A stretch of DNA of 9,096 nucleotides from Candidatus Methanocomedens sp. (GCA_009649835.1 PYCK01000168.1:1-9096), one strand, 5' to 3'; counted from the stretch's first letter, positions 1-6,643 are shown. Made by a program: numbers and translations. Notes: a model not told the origin generated them from the letters alone.

Positions 1-126
1 ATGTTCAGGGGACAGGAGAAGATAACAGTCCGGCTTGTGCTTGAGAAGGCACCTGTACCCACAGCCCCGGCAGTGCGGTCCATCCCGCAGGTCCAGCCCA
101 TACCGTCCCCGGCCAGCCTGCCCTAG
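1..126 (+). CDS. Possible 3' end of a plus-strand gene, product unknown
   Basis: The plus-strand frame starting at base 1 is open to the window edge and stops at TAG 124-126, giving 41 visible residues. The first half (RGQEKITVRLVLEKAP) reads like a beta strand. The rest is a proline-rich tail with PVPTAP and PIPSPASLP, such as might end a longer protein. The first codon happens to be ATG, but no upstream sequence is visible, so it could be an internal methionine. It would converge with the permease gene on the other strand, with 6 bp between the stops. The opposite strand has an open frame with several cysteines (HCRGCGYRC), but it runs straight on from the permease stop and has no ATG, GTG or TTG to start from. 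I do not recognise the family. Confidence 0.35.
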   Translation: MFRGQEKITVRLVLEKAPVPTAPAVRSIPQVQPIPSPASLP

Positions 127-132
127 AGCTCC

Positions 133-1020
133 TCACTGGTGGGTGCACTCCACAGGTCTTTCCCTGCTGACCAGTACAGCACCCAGTAATATAAGTGCCC
201 CGCCTGCCAGCATGGATGTGGTGATAGGTTCGCTGAGGATGAGGTAGGCGAAGACCACGGCACTGGCCGGCTCCAGCAGTGCTACGATGCTGGCGTTTTG
301 TGCCCTGACCTGCATGAGGCCGCTAAGATAGAGCACCAGGGCCAGGGCAGTAGATATGAGGCCGAACAGGACAAGTACGACCAGGTTGTCCAGCAGTATT
401 TTTGGGGTGATAGCAACCGAATACGGGGAGAAGATCAGCAAGGTTATGAGCAGGGCCCATGTACCCTGGGTCGTGCCTGTGTAGTAGTCCTTCAGGTACC
501 TTGAGGTAATTATCATACCGCCGTATAACAGGCCTGACACCAGTCCGGCGGCAAGCCCGATGAGGTGGGTGTGATCCACATCCTGGAAAAGTGTATCTGG
601 CCGGATGACCAGGATGACCCCGATAATAGATATGGCCAGTGCAAAGATGCTCCTGCGGTTAATGTACTCTTTAAGCAGGAAGGGGGAGAGCAGGATGACG
701 TAGACAGGGGCTGTGTAGAGCAGCAGTGCTGCAATTGAGACTGATGTATATTTTACCGATAAGAAGTAGGAGAGCATGGTGCCTGCCTGCATCAGGCCCA
801 GCAGGAGGATATACTGTTTTTTTTGGCCGAGCCGAAGTTCGCTGAGGCGGCGGCAGCATGCGAAGAATAGAGCAATGGCAACAAGACCGAACAGAAGCCG
901 GTAGAAGATGATAGAGCCAAGGGGCATCTGGGTGGTAAGTTTTACGAAGATACCGATGAGACCGAACAGGACGGCGGCAGTGGCGATCTGGATGTAGCCT
1001 TTGAGATGTGGGGGGAGCAT
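133..1020 (-). CDS. EamA/DMT-superfamily permease
   Basis: This is a 295-residue integral membrane protein with about ten hydrophobic helices, the usual size and shape of drug/metabolite transporters with two EamA repeats. Repeat one covers roughly residues 9-140 and includes YTAPVYVILLSPFLLKE at 102-118. Repeat two covers roughly 153-286 and includes LLEPASAVVFAYLILSEP at 248-265. These paired P...E signatures at the ends of the two halves are typical of the family. A short charged tail (SRERPVECTHQ) ends the protein. Family members export amino acids, purines or other metabolites across the cytoplasmic membrane, but the substrate cannot be read from sequence. The ATG at 1020 directly precedes the first helix and has no obvious ribosome binding site, so a leaderless or short-leader mRNA is possible. 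The gene is more GC-rich than the flavoprotein gene beyond it. Confidence 0.9.
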   Translation of the reverse strand: MLPPHLKGYIQIATAAVLFGLIGIFVKLTTQMPLGSIIFYRLLFGLVAIALFFACCRRLSELRLGQKKQYILLLGLMQAGTMLSYFLSVKYTSVSIAALLLYTAPVYVILLSPFLLKEYINRRSIFALAISIIGVILVIRPDTLFQDVDHTHLIGLAAGLVSGLLYGGMIITSRYLKDYYTGTTQGTWALLITLLIFSPYSVAITPKILLDNLVVLVLFGLISTALALVLYLSGLMQVRAQNASIVALLEPASAVVFAYLILSEPITTSMLAGGALILLGAVLVSRERPVECTHQ

Positions 1021-1063
1021 GTGGAATTATAAGATAGTAATCATATAGATATTTAACACCTTA

Positions 1064-1139
1064 GAGGTTGTCCAGTAATTCAAAATCCAACGAAAAAAAG
1101 CAAGAGATTTGCTACTGAAAGTAATTGTTGGACTGCCTC
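1064..1139. repeat. Imperfect 17-bp inverted repeat
   Basis: The left arm is GAGGTTGTCCAGTAATT (1064-1080). The right arm, read on the minus strand from 1139 to 1123, is GAGGCAGTCCAACAATT, so 13 of 17 positions match. Inside lies a smaller 5-bp stem, AGCAA at 1099-1103 with TTGCT at 1109-1113. The arms span 76 bp and end about 30 bp before the flavoprotein start. They could be remnants of an insertion-sequence end pair, a miniature element or a regulatory hairpin. The sequence alone does not decide. Confidence 0.5.
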
Positions 1140-1143
1140 CATG

Positions 1144-1162
1144 CATTATAAACATAAGGAGG
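1144..1162 (+). promoter_or_regulatory. TATA-like box and ribosome binding site of the flavoprotein gene
   Basis: ATTATAAAC at about 1144-1152 resembles an archaeal TATA box. TAAGGAGG at 1155-1162 is a near-perfect Shine-Dalgarno site 7 nt before the ATG. If this TATA box were used, the transcript would start close to the ATG and lose the ribosome site, so the real promoter may lie further upstream, within or beyond the inverted repeat. The ribosome site is certain; the promoter is tentative. Confidence 0.55.
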
Positions 1163-1169
1163 AAATATC

Positions 1170-1754
1170 ATGAAAGTTATCGCGTTTAATGGGAGTCCAA
1201 GAAAAAAAGGGAATACTGCAATGCTTATCAATAGTGTGTTTGATGAGTTGCAAAAAGAAGGAATAGAAACTGAATTTCTCCAACTTGGTGGTAAGGATAT
1301 CAAAGGTTGTCTTGGATGTATGAAATGTTTCGAGTTACAAAATAATACATGCGTCACAAGAAAAGATGACATCTTTAATGAATATTTTCAGAAAATGATC
1401 GAGGCAGATGGAATCATAATTGGTTCACCGACATACTTTTCAAATGTAAGTTCTGAAGTTAAAGCATTAATTGATAGAGCGGGCCTTGTCTCAATTGCAA
1501 ATGGTTATTTGATTAAACATAAGGTCGGTGCTGCAGTTGTTGCTGTTCGAAGAGCAGGTGCAACAGATGCTTTTGATGCTATTAACAAATTCTTTTTAAT
1601 AAATCAAGTTATTGTTCCCGGATCTATATATTGGAATATGGGGTTCGGATTTAATGAGGAAGAAGTCAGAGATGATGAAGAAGGCATGAATACCATGAAG
1701 GTTTTAGGCGAAAATATGGCATGGCTCTTAAAAAAAATAATGAATAACAAATAA
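1170..1754 (+). CDS. Iron-sulfur flavoprotein (NADPH-dependent FMN reductase-like fold)
   Basis: The 194-residue protein has a flavodoxin-like fold. It opens MKVIAFNGSPRKKGNT, a beta strand plus FMN phosphate-binding loop (GSPRKKGNT, residues 8-16). It has a compact cysteine cluster C47-x2-C50-x2-C53-x7-C61, and GSPTYF at about 85-90 forms a second flavin-contacting loop. The same compact motif (CX2CX2CX4-7C) at the same position defines the Isf family, in which it binds a [4Fe-4S] cluster beside FMN. The Methanosarcina thermophila member is of similar length. Isf proteins are soluble dimers that pass electrons, possibly from ferredoxin to oxygen or peroxide in oxidative stress defence. The physiological partner here is unknown. 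The gene is AT-rich compared with the permease and aIF2 gamma genes, and it sits next to a toxin-antitoxin pair, which hints at acquisition by transfer. Confidence 0.88.
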   Translation: MKVIAFNGSPRKKGNTAMLINSVFDELQKEGIETEFLQLGGKDIKGCLGCMKCFELQNNTCVTRKDDIFNEYFQKMIEADGIIIGSPTYFSNVSSEVKALIDRAGLVSIANGYLIKHKVGAAVVAVRRAGATDAFDAINKFFLINQVIVPGSIYWNMGFGFNEEEVRDDEEGMNTMKVLGENMAWLLKKIMNNK

Positions 1755-1757
1755 ATC

Positions 1758-1784
1758 AAGCGGACGTGAAAAGATGCGCCGCTT
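1758..1784. repeat. 6-bp inverted repeat just before mntA
   Basis: AAGCGG at 1758-1763 and CCGCTT at 1779-1784 can form a stem with a 15-nt loop in the 36-nt gap between the flavoprotein stop and the MntA start at 1791. It could be a weak terminator, a translation-limiting hairpin or an operator for the toxin-antitoxin pair. The arms are short, so chance is possible. Confidence 0.4.
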
Positions 1785-1790
1785 ATTAAA

Positions 1791-2231
1791 ATGTTCAAAG
1801 ATTTTATAAAGACTGTTTTACAATATACACATGTGGAAAACATCTCAAAAATACTGGAAAAAGAACCTGACATCCTCTTTGCCTACCTTTTCGGGTCACA
1901 TGCAAAGAACACAATGCACAAAAAAAGCGATATAGACATTGCCGTTTATTTAAAGGACCCATCCCTCTTAGAAGAGGACCCCCTATATCCTTCCAGACTT
2001 GCAATAAAGATTGAAAAGGCACTATCTGAAAAAAAAGTGGTAGACCTCAGGATCCTTAACGGCTCTACCATCAGGTTTAAAAGTCAGGTAATAAAACATG
2101 GAAAACTTATCTATTCAAGGGACGAGAAAAAACGCATAGAATTTGAAACATCGTCCCTTACACAATATTATGATTTCAAACCATATTACGAAGTATATGA
2201 TACAGCAAGGAAGGCCAGGCTTGGAATATGA
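1791..2231 (+). CDS. mntA: MntA-family minimal nucleotidyltransferase (antitoxin)
   Basis: The 146-residue protein belongs to the minimal nucleotidyltransferase family. The catalytic signature is complete: FGSHAKNTMHKKSDIDIAVYL gives G35-S36, ten residues, then D47-x-D49, which is the GSX10DXD metal and nucleotide motif. D85 in VVDLRIL is the probable third carboxylate. In characterised MntA/HepT pairs, this enzyme adds AMP groups to a tyrosine of the HEPN toxin and so silences it. The last 40 residues are more variable and end in YYEVYDTARKARLGI. No clear ribosome site precedes the ATG at 1791, and no better in-frame start lies upstream. The TGA stop overlaps the ATG of hepT by 4 nt (ATGA), which indicates coupled translation. 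Function is inferred from the family and the partner gene. Confidence 0.9.
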   Translation: MFKDFIKTVLQYTHVENISKILEKEPDILFAYLFGSHAKNTMHKKSDIDIAVYLKDPSLLEEDPLYPSRLAIKIEKALSEKKVVDLRILNGSTIRFKSQVIKHGKLIYSRDEKKRIEFETSSLTQYYDFKPYYEVYDTARKARLGI

Positions 2232-2644
2232 TAAGCAGTGACGTGATTAATGCAAAGATTGATCTGGTGGACCAGAACATCCGCCTCCTCGAAGAACTGA
2301 AAGAACAGGGATATGAATCATTCTCTAAGAATTTCAGGGATGTCCAGGCTGCAAAACATTGTCTGCAGGAATCAATTGAAGCATGTCTTGACATAGGCAA
2401 CCATATAATAGCTGAAAAGGGTTTCCGCAGAGGCGAGGACTACAAGGATATATTCAGCGTCATTGAAGAGGAGGGAATTATCGATACCGGACTGTCTGCC
2501 AGATTGCAGGAAATGGCACAATTCAGAAATCTTTTGGTTCACCTGTACGGCAGGATCGATACGAGAAGGCTTTTCATCATCATGTCCAAAGACCTCACAG
2601 ACGTTGAGGAATTTATAAAAAGCATTCTAAGTTATATCTCGTAA
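2228..2644 (+). CDS. hepT: HepT-family HEPN toxin (RNase)
   Basis: The 138-residue, mostly alpha-helical protein has the HEPN domain (former DUF86) of HepT toxins. The active motif RNLLVHLY gives R100-x4-H105-x-Y107, the RX4-6HXY signature of the RNase centre; Y107 is the expected target of AMP addition by MntA. Upstream helices contain DVQAAKHCLQESIEACLDIGNHII (about 38-61), the usual first HEPN helix pair with acidic and aromatic contacts. Family members are cytoplasmic dimers that cut RNA when the antitoxin is lost. Length is normal and the motif is intact, so the toxin is probably functional. Order (antitoxin first, 4-nt overlap) fits the standard module. The surrounding region of mixed composition and a gene-poor gap downstream fit a mobile or accessory island. 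Confidence 0.9.
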   Translation: MISSDVINAKIDLVDQNIRLLEELKEQGYESFSKNFRDVQAAKHCLQESIEACLDIGNHIIAEKGFRRGEDYKDIFSVIEEEGIIDTGLSARLQEMAQFRNLLVHLYGRIDTRRLFIIMSKDLTDVEEFIKSILSYIS

Positions 2645-3054
2645 AAAAAATTGGGACCAGTCACAATTTGGGGCACAAAAAATTATAGCCATAAGGTAGC
2701 CGGGCCAGCTCCTGATATTATGATATATTGAAATTACCTGAACTGCTCCCGGGTCTTTGAAATATCCATATATTCTACTGGCCTTCCACAAGCGACATAT
2801 CCATGATAGTCTCAACCTTATCTCATATGTGGATGTGCTCTCCTTGTAGAACCGCCCTGCGGGCATACATACTATCAGCCATATATCACAACCCATTCAA
2901 AGGCAGTTATCCTTCTCGATTAAGTAATATCCCCTGCATCCTACCCGCCCATCTGGCAATCAGTAAGGCATATAGGTGCCGCCGGATTTATTATCCTTGA
3001 ACCACAAATACACACCAATCCACTATAAACCCACATATAAGGAAACACCACACC
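2645..3054. other. 410-bp gap with no convincing gene
   Basis: Open frames exist on both strands (for example minus 2896-2627 and plus 2803-3000). They show no recognised motif, no good ribosome site, and residue make-up rich in Cys, Trp, Ile and Tyr that does not look like a real protein. Short fragments on the minus strand (such as GYVACGRPVEYMDISKTREQF, split by stops from its surroundings) could be remains of a decayed gene, but I cannot name it. The last 35 bp carry the fxsA promoter. Nothing else can be supported. Confidence 0.45.
3022..3045 (+). promoter_or_regulatory. Probable fxsA promoter and weak ribosome site
   Basis: ACTATAAA at 3022-3029 matches an archaeal TATA box and lies about 26-33 nt before the ATG at 3055. 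That would place the transcript start very near the start codon. AAGGAAA at about 3039-3045 is only a weak Shine-Dalgarno match. A short or absent leader is likely. Confidence 0.45.
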
Positions 3055-3465
3055 ATGTTCTTAACCTTACTGGCCCTGTTCGTAATAGTACCCTTTGTAG
3101 AACTCTACATACTCATCGAACTCGGGAAAAGCATCGGAGCCTTACCTACCCTGGGCATTGTAGTCATAACAGGCATAGCCGGGGCCGCCCTGGCAAAGCA
3201 GCAGGGACTGGGTGTATGGCAGCGCATCCGGACCGAACTATCCTACGGACACATGCCCGGGGATGTCCTGTTCGACGGCATGCTCGTGCTCATAGGTTCG
3301 GTCCTGCTGCTCACACCAGGTATACTGACCGATATTACAGGGTTCATATTACTGATACCACCCGGCAGGTTCATAGTGAAAAAGTACGTAAAAGCCTGGG
3401 TCGACAAAAAGCTGCAATCCGGTCAGATGACATATTACACGCATACAGGATTTGATGAATATTGA
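3055..3465 (+). CDS. fxsA: FxsA-family membrane protein
   Basis: The 136-residue protein matches the FxsA family. The N-terminal helix contains PFVELYILIELG (residues 13-24). A second helix covers about 31-48. The motif PGILTDITGFILLIPPGR (88-105) sits at the end of a third hydrophobic stretch. A charged cytoplasmic tail (KKYVKAWVDKKLQ) follows. FxsA in Escherichia coli, when overproduced, relieves exclusion of phage T7 in cells carrying the F plasmid. Its normal role is not established, and archaeal copies are uncharacterised. It is encoded alone, 84 bp ahead of the aIF2 gamma gene, which has its own TATA-like boxes. Another plus-strand open frame overlaps it (2976-3455) but is only a reading-frame shadow rich in His and Arg. 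Confidence 0.88.
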   Translation: MFLTLLALFVIVPFVELYILIELGKSIGALPTLGIVVITGIAGAALAKQQGLGVWQRIRTELSYGHMPGDVLFDGMLVLIGSVLLLTPGILTDITGFILLIPPGRFIVKKYVKAWVDKKLQSGQMTYYTHTGFDEY

Positions 3466-3483
3466 ACGCAATGTAAGTTATTA

Positions 3484-3539
3484 AGTATAAAGAGTACCAC
3501 TATAAGGCATCATCATTCACGATTATTCATCATTGGAGG
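3484..3539 (+). promoter_or_regulatory. Promoter region and ribosome site of the aIF2 gamma operon
   Basis: Two TATA-like boxes lie in the gap, AGTATAAAG at about 3484-3492 and CTATAAG at about 3501-3507. GGAGG at 3535-3539 is a strong ribosome site 10 nt before TTG 3550. This decides the non-ATG start. The promoter probably serves at least aIF2 gamma and the PIN gene. Confidence 0.55.
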
Positions 3540-3549
3540 AAACATATAA

Positions 3550-4776
3550 TTGAAACAACCTTCCGTTAACATCGGCATCGTGGGCCATGTTGACCACGGC
3601 AAGACAACCCTTGTAAGTGCCCTGTCCGGCGTATGGACAGATAAGCACAGCGAGGAGATAAAGCGCGGCATTTCCATTCGTTTAGGCTATGCAGATGCCA
3701 CCTTCATGAAATGCCCTAAATGCCCGCATCCCGACAGTTATACGGTTGCCAAAAAATGTGAGCACTGCGGTAAAAATACAGAACCAGTCAGGACCATATC
3801 ATTTGTAGACTCACCCGGACACGAGACCCTGATGGCTACAATGCTCTCAGGTGCTGCCATAATGAACGGTGCTGTCCTGGTAATTGCAGCCAATGAACAA
3901 TGCCCGCAACCCCAGACCAAGGAACACCTGATGGCACTGGACATAATCGGGATCAATAACATCGTAATAGTCCAGAATAAGATCGACCTTGTAAGCAAGG
4001 ACGATGTGATAGAGAACTACCATCAGATACTGGATTTCGTAAAAGGTACAGTGGCAGAAGGTGCGCCTGTCATTCCCATTTCTGCCCAGCAGAGTGTTAA
4101 TATGGACATCCTGATACAGGCTATAGAAGAACATATCCCTGCCCCGGAACAGATACTGGATAAACCTGCCAGGATGCTCATTGCCCGTTCCTTTGACGTT
4201 AATAAACCAGGCTCCAAACCCGGCAAGATAACAGGTGGCGTTATAGGCGGGACCCTGAGTTTGGGAACCCTTAAGTCCGGTGATAATATTGAAATAAGAC
4301 CTGGCCGGAAGGTAGAATCGGGAGGGACAGTCAGGTGGGAATCCATCCTGACCACTATTATCAACATTATGGCAGGTAGTGAAAAAGTAGAAGAGGCCAC
4401 GCCAGGCGGTCTGGTAGGCGTAGGAACCAAACTTGATCCATCGATCACAAAAAGTGATAGTCTTGTAGGTCAAGTGGCAGGCAAGCCTGATACCCTGCCC
4501 CCCACGCGGGATAAATTCCTCATGAAAGTAAGGTTATTAGAACGTGTTGTAGGTTCAGCCGATGAACTGGTAATAGAACCTATTCATTCCAATGAACCAC
4601 TTATGCTCAATATAGGCACTGCCACCACAGTTGGCGTAGCGACCAGTGTACGCAAGGATATTGTTGAGGTCAAACTGAAAAGACCGGTCTGTGCAGATTT
4701 TGAAGACAATGTGGCGATCAGCAGAAGGGTCGGTGCCAGGTGGAGACTCATCGGTTCCGGTATCATAAATGAATGA
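3550..4776 (+). CDS. eif2g: Translation initiation factor aIF2, gamma subunit
   Basis: This 408-residue GTPase is the core subunit of the archaeal aIF2 heterotrimer, which carries initiator methionyl-tRNA to the small ribosomal subunit. Motifs appear in order: G1 GHVDHGKT (residues 12-19), switch I region KRGISIRLG (38-46), a zinc knuckle with C55/C58 and C70/C73, G3 DSPGHE (87-92), G4 NKID (143-146) and G5 SAQ (178-180). Two beta-barrel domains follow from about residue 205 to the end, including RSFDVNKPGSKPGKITGGVIGGT, which is characteristic of eIF2 gamma rather than EF-Tu or SelB. Length is normal for archaea. Translation starts at TTG with GGAGG 10 nt upstream; the next ATG is inside the zinc-knuckle region, too late to be the start. 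It begins the conserved plus-strand run of core genes. Confidence 0.97.
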   Translation: MKQPSVNIGIVGHVDHGKTTLVSALSGVWTDKHSEEIKRGISIRLGYADATFMKCPKCPHPDSYTVAKKCEHCGKNTEPVRTISFVDSPGHETLMATMLSGAAIMNGAVLVIAANEQCPQPQTKEHLMALDIIGINNIVIVQNKIDLVSKDDVIENYHQILDFVKGTVAEGAPVIPISAQQSVNMDILIQAIEEHIPAPEQILDKPARMLIARSFDVNKPGSKPGKITGGVIGGTLSLGTLKSGDNIEIRPGRKVESGGTVRWESILTTIINIMAGSEKVEEATPGGLVGVGTKLDPSITKSDSLVGQVAGKPDTLPPTRDKFLMKVRLLERVVGSADELVIEPIHSNEPLMLNIGTATTVGVATSVRKDIVEVKLKRPVCADFEDNVAISRRVGARWRLIGSGIINE

Positions 4777-4791
4777 ATCTGATGATATAAT

Positions 4792-5157
4792 ATGAAAGTT
4801 ATAATAGATACTAATGCATTCATGGTCCCGGTCCAGTTCGGTCTGGATATCTTCAAGGAACTTGGGCGTCTTGGTTTCAAGGATTTTATTGTTCCTTCAT
4901 CAGTGACCAGGGAACTGAATGGTATAAAAAAGTTTGCCAGGGGTAAGGATAAAATGTCTGCGAACGTTGGTATCGGACTGGCCCGGGAGTGCAGTGAGAT
5001 CATTACAGAAGGGAATGCAGATGATGCGATAGTGGAATTAGCCATGGAAGAGAAGGCAGCGGTTTTTACCAATGATGCAGAACTTAAGAAAAGATTATGT
5101 AGTAAGGACATCACAATAGTGTACTTACGTGGAAAGGATCATCTTGAAATAATGTAA
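4792..5157 (+). CDS. PIN-domain protein, Fcf1/Utp24-like RNase candidate
   Basis: The 121-residue protein is a single PIN domain. The opening MKVIIDTN supplies the first carboxylate D6. E41 (SVTREL), D77/D78 (GNADDAI) and D95 (TNDAELKKR) complete the acidic set that binds metal ions in PIN nucleases. The overall pattern (DTN, TRELNGI, NADDAI, FTNDAELKKRL) resembles the archaeal group related to eukaryotic Fcf1/Utp24, which cuts pre-rRNA. That suggests rRNA processing rather than a VapC toxin. No antitoxin gene lies beside it, and its neighbours are translation and transcription genes, which supports the housekeeping reading. The ATG lies 15 nt after the aIF2 gamma stop with only a weak ribosome site (TGATGAT), so it is probably cotranscribed. 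The exact substrate is inferred. Confidence 0.85.
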   Translation: MKVIIDTNAFMVPVQFGLDIFKELGRLGFKDFIVPSSVTRELNGIKKFARGKDKMSANVGIGLARECSEIITEGNADDAIVELAMEEKAAVFTNDAELKKRLCSKDITIVYLRGKDHLEIM

Positions 5158-5224
5158 GATGTTCGTTGTGATAAATATTTTAGATTCATAAACACATTAA
5201 CTATAGAAATCAGAGGATTATTGA

Positions 5225-5803
5225 ATGTACAATAAGGTGAGACTGGCAGATACCGTACGTATTGCTCCTGAACTGCTGGGGGATGATGTGACAAATGCAG
5301 TCCGGATTGCTTTGATCGATAAGTTAGAAGGGGAGATTGATAAGACCTTAGGTGCCATTGTTGCCATTATAGACGTGGTTGAAGTAGGTGACGGTCACAT
5401 TCTTGCTGGTGATGGTGCAGTTTATTATGATGCTACTTTTGACGCTATAGTTTTTAAGCTTGAACTGCAGGAGATCATAGAAGGCAGTGTTGTTGAGATT
5501 GTTGAGTTCGGCTCTTTTATAGGTATAGGACCCATGGACGGGCTTGTCCATGTGAGCCAGATAACTGATGAATATATTTCATTTGATTCCAAGAATGCCC
5601 GTCTTGTAACAAAGGAAAGCAACAGGTCACTATCTGAAGGAGACTATGTGCGTGCCAGGGTCGTTGCATTAAGCATTAATGAACGTGAGCCGCGGGACAG
5701 TAAGATCGGCCTGACCATGCGGCAGCCTGCACTTGGAAGAATCGAGTGGATCAAAGAGAACATGATGGACAAAGAGAAAGAAGAGTCTGCGGAGGCTAAG
5801 TAG
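5225..5803 (+). CDS. rpoE1: DNA-directed RNA polymerase subunit Rpo7 (RpoE')
   Basis: The 192-residue protein is the archaeal counterpart of eukaryotic Rpb7. With Rpo4 it forms the stalk of RNA polymerase that binds nascent RNA and helps open the promoter. The N-terminal RNP-like domain covers about 1-80 (MYNKVRLADTVRIAPELLG at the start; GDGHILAGDGAVYYDATFDAIVFKLE at 56-80). An S1 RNA-binding domain runs from about 82 to 166 (GSVVEIVEFGSFIGIGPMDGLVHVSQI). A short Lys/Glu-rich tail ends the protein. Length is normal. AGAGG at about 5212-5216 is 8 nt before ATG 5225. The 67-bp gap before it could hold an internal promoter (AT-rich GATAAATATTTTAG near 5170-5183). Spt4 follows 2 nt after the stop. 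Confidence 0.96.
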   Translation: MYNKVRLADTVRIAPELLGDDVTNAVRIALIDKLEGEIDKTLGAIVAIIDVVEVGDGHILAGDGAVYYDATFDAIVFKLELQEIIEGSVVEIVEFGSFIGIGPMDGLVHVSQITDEYISFDSKNARLVTKESNRSLSEGDYVRARVVALSINEREPRDSKIGLTMRQPALGRIEWIKENMMDKEKEESAEAK

Positions 5804-5805
5804 AC

Positions 5806-5991
5806 TTGACTGAACAAGCCTGCCGTGAGTGCCACAGGATTGTAACTGGCTCTACCTGTAGCGTTTGTGGTTCCAATTCATTAAGCACTGACTGGAGTGG
5901 ATTTGTGGTGATCATTGATCCATCCCGTTCCTGCATTGCTAAAAAGCTTAATATCGACATTCGCGGAAAATATGTGCTGAAGGTACGGTAG
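5806..5991 (+). CDS. spt4: Transcription elongation factor Spt4 (RpoE'')
   Basis: The 61-residue zinc protein pairs with Spt5 (NusG homologue) to keep RNA polymerase processive. Two CXXC pairs (C6/C9 and C18/C21) bind zinc. The stretch TDWSGFVVIIDPSRSCIAKKLNI, from residue 28, is the family signature: D29-W30 and the IIDP strand that forms the interface with Spt5. Length is standard for archaeal Spt4. The start is TTG at 5806, only 2 nt after the rpo7 stop, and GGAGG at 5791-5795 inside the end of rpo7 lies 10 nt upstream. No ATG exists before the zinc cysteines, so TTG is well supported. It is tightly linked to Rpo7, as in many archaea. Confidence 0.95.
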   Translation: MTEQACRECHRIVTGSTCSVCGSNSLSTDWSGFVVIIDPSRSCIAKKLNIDIRGKYVLKVR

Positions 5992-5998
5992 TGACTAT

Positions 5999-6544
5999 AT
6001 GCCCGAAACCATCCTTGGCAAGAGGTTCTGCCTTCCTGATGCTATGCGTAGCGAGATGCGTAAGCAGTTCGGGATCCTGTATCGCGGGGATGAGGTAGAT
6101 ACTACCAGACAGATGCTCGCTGATATGGGCAGCCCTGCCAAACTTATTGCCATAGGAGATATTTCCACTTTCAACCTGCTCCAGTGTGGGACAGTGCCAG
6201 ATATATCTGTTATCGATGAAAAAACACACAGGGAGCCTGCTGGTGTGGACATAATCAAAGCTATCAGGCACTCGAATTTTACTGAAGTGGATGTTACCAA
6301 CCCGCCAAGCTTCGTAGAACCCGAACTGGTATCGGCTTTATCTGATGCAATGGATGCGGATGTCCCGGTGCAGATCATGGTCCACGGTGAGGAAGATCTG
6401 GCAGCACTACCGGCTATAGTGCTTGCACCCGTATCATCGGTAGTGATCTACGGGTTGCCTGATGAAGGAGGCATTATGGTCACTGTCACACCTGGGGTCA
6501 AGGACAGGATATATGACATGCTTGATAAGATGAAGTGTGATTAA
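5999..6544 (+). CDS. GTP-dependent dephospho-CoA kinase (DUF359)
   Basis: This 181-residue enzyme matches the archaeal DUF359 family, shown in Thermococcus kodakarensis to phosphorylate dephospho-CoA with GTP, the last step of CoA synthesis. Family motifs are all present: GDISTFNL (53-60), VIDEKTHR (71-78), VTNPP (99-103), VHGEEDLAALP (128-138) and YGLPDEGGI (151-159). The acidic and lysine residues in the first two motifs are the likely metal and nucleotide contacts. It is unrelated in sequence to bacterial CoaE. The start ATG is 7 nt after the Spt4 stop, with only a weak ribosome site (AAGGT), which suggests coupled translation. Length agrees with the family. Its position between Spt4 and S24e is the usual archaeal arrangement as I remember it. 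Confidence 0.92.
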   Translation: MPETILGKRFCLPDAMRSEMRKQFGILYRGDEVDTTRQMLADMGSPAKLIAIGDISTFNLLQCGTVPDISVIDEKTHREPAGVDIIKAIRHSNFTEVDVTNPPSFVEPELVSALSDAMDADVPVQIMVHGEEDLAALPAIVLAPVSSVVIYGLPDEGGIMVTVTPGVKDRIYDMLDKMKCD

Positions 6545-6636
6545 AGATATAAACCATTGAAGATTAAAGGACAGAAAAATACATATTTCATAATAGGATT
6601 AAGGAAAGCAAGATCTTGATGATATCGAAACGGAGG
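6545..6636 (+). promoter_or_regulatory. Probable promoter region and ribosome site for rps24e-rps27ae
   Basis: The 99-bp gap contains GATATAAA at about 6545-6552 and an AT-rich ACATATTT near 6581-6588, either of which could be a TATA box. GGAGG at 6632-6636 lies 7 nt before TTG 6644 and fixes that start codon. The gap is longer than the others in the run, so the ribosomal genes may have their own promoter. Confidence 0.45.
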
Positions 6637-6643
6637 ATTCAAT

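Noticed and set aside
1..132. Minus-strand cysteine-rich frame (HCRGCGYRC)
   Set aside because: It begins directly after the permease stop codon and has no usable start codon, so it is probably the antisense of a plus-strand gene end.
2976..3455. Long plus-strand open frame (159 codons) over fxsA
   Set aside because: It is rich in His, Arg and Thr and is out of frame with the well-supported FxsA protein, whose conserved motifs and hydrophobic helices explain the sequence.
3847..4473. 208-codon minus-strand open frame inside aIF2 gamma
   Set aside because: It is antisense to a fully conserved GTPase with all motifs, has no ribosome site and shows no protein-like pattern.
4584..5114. 176-codon minus-strand open frame over the PIN gene
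   Set aside because: It overlaps two conserved genes on the other strand; its hydrophobic make-up follows from antisense reading of their codons.
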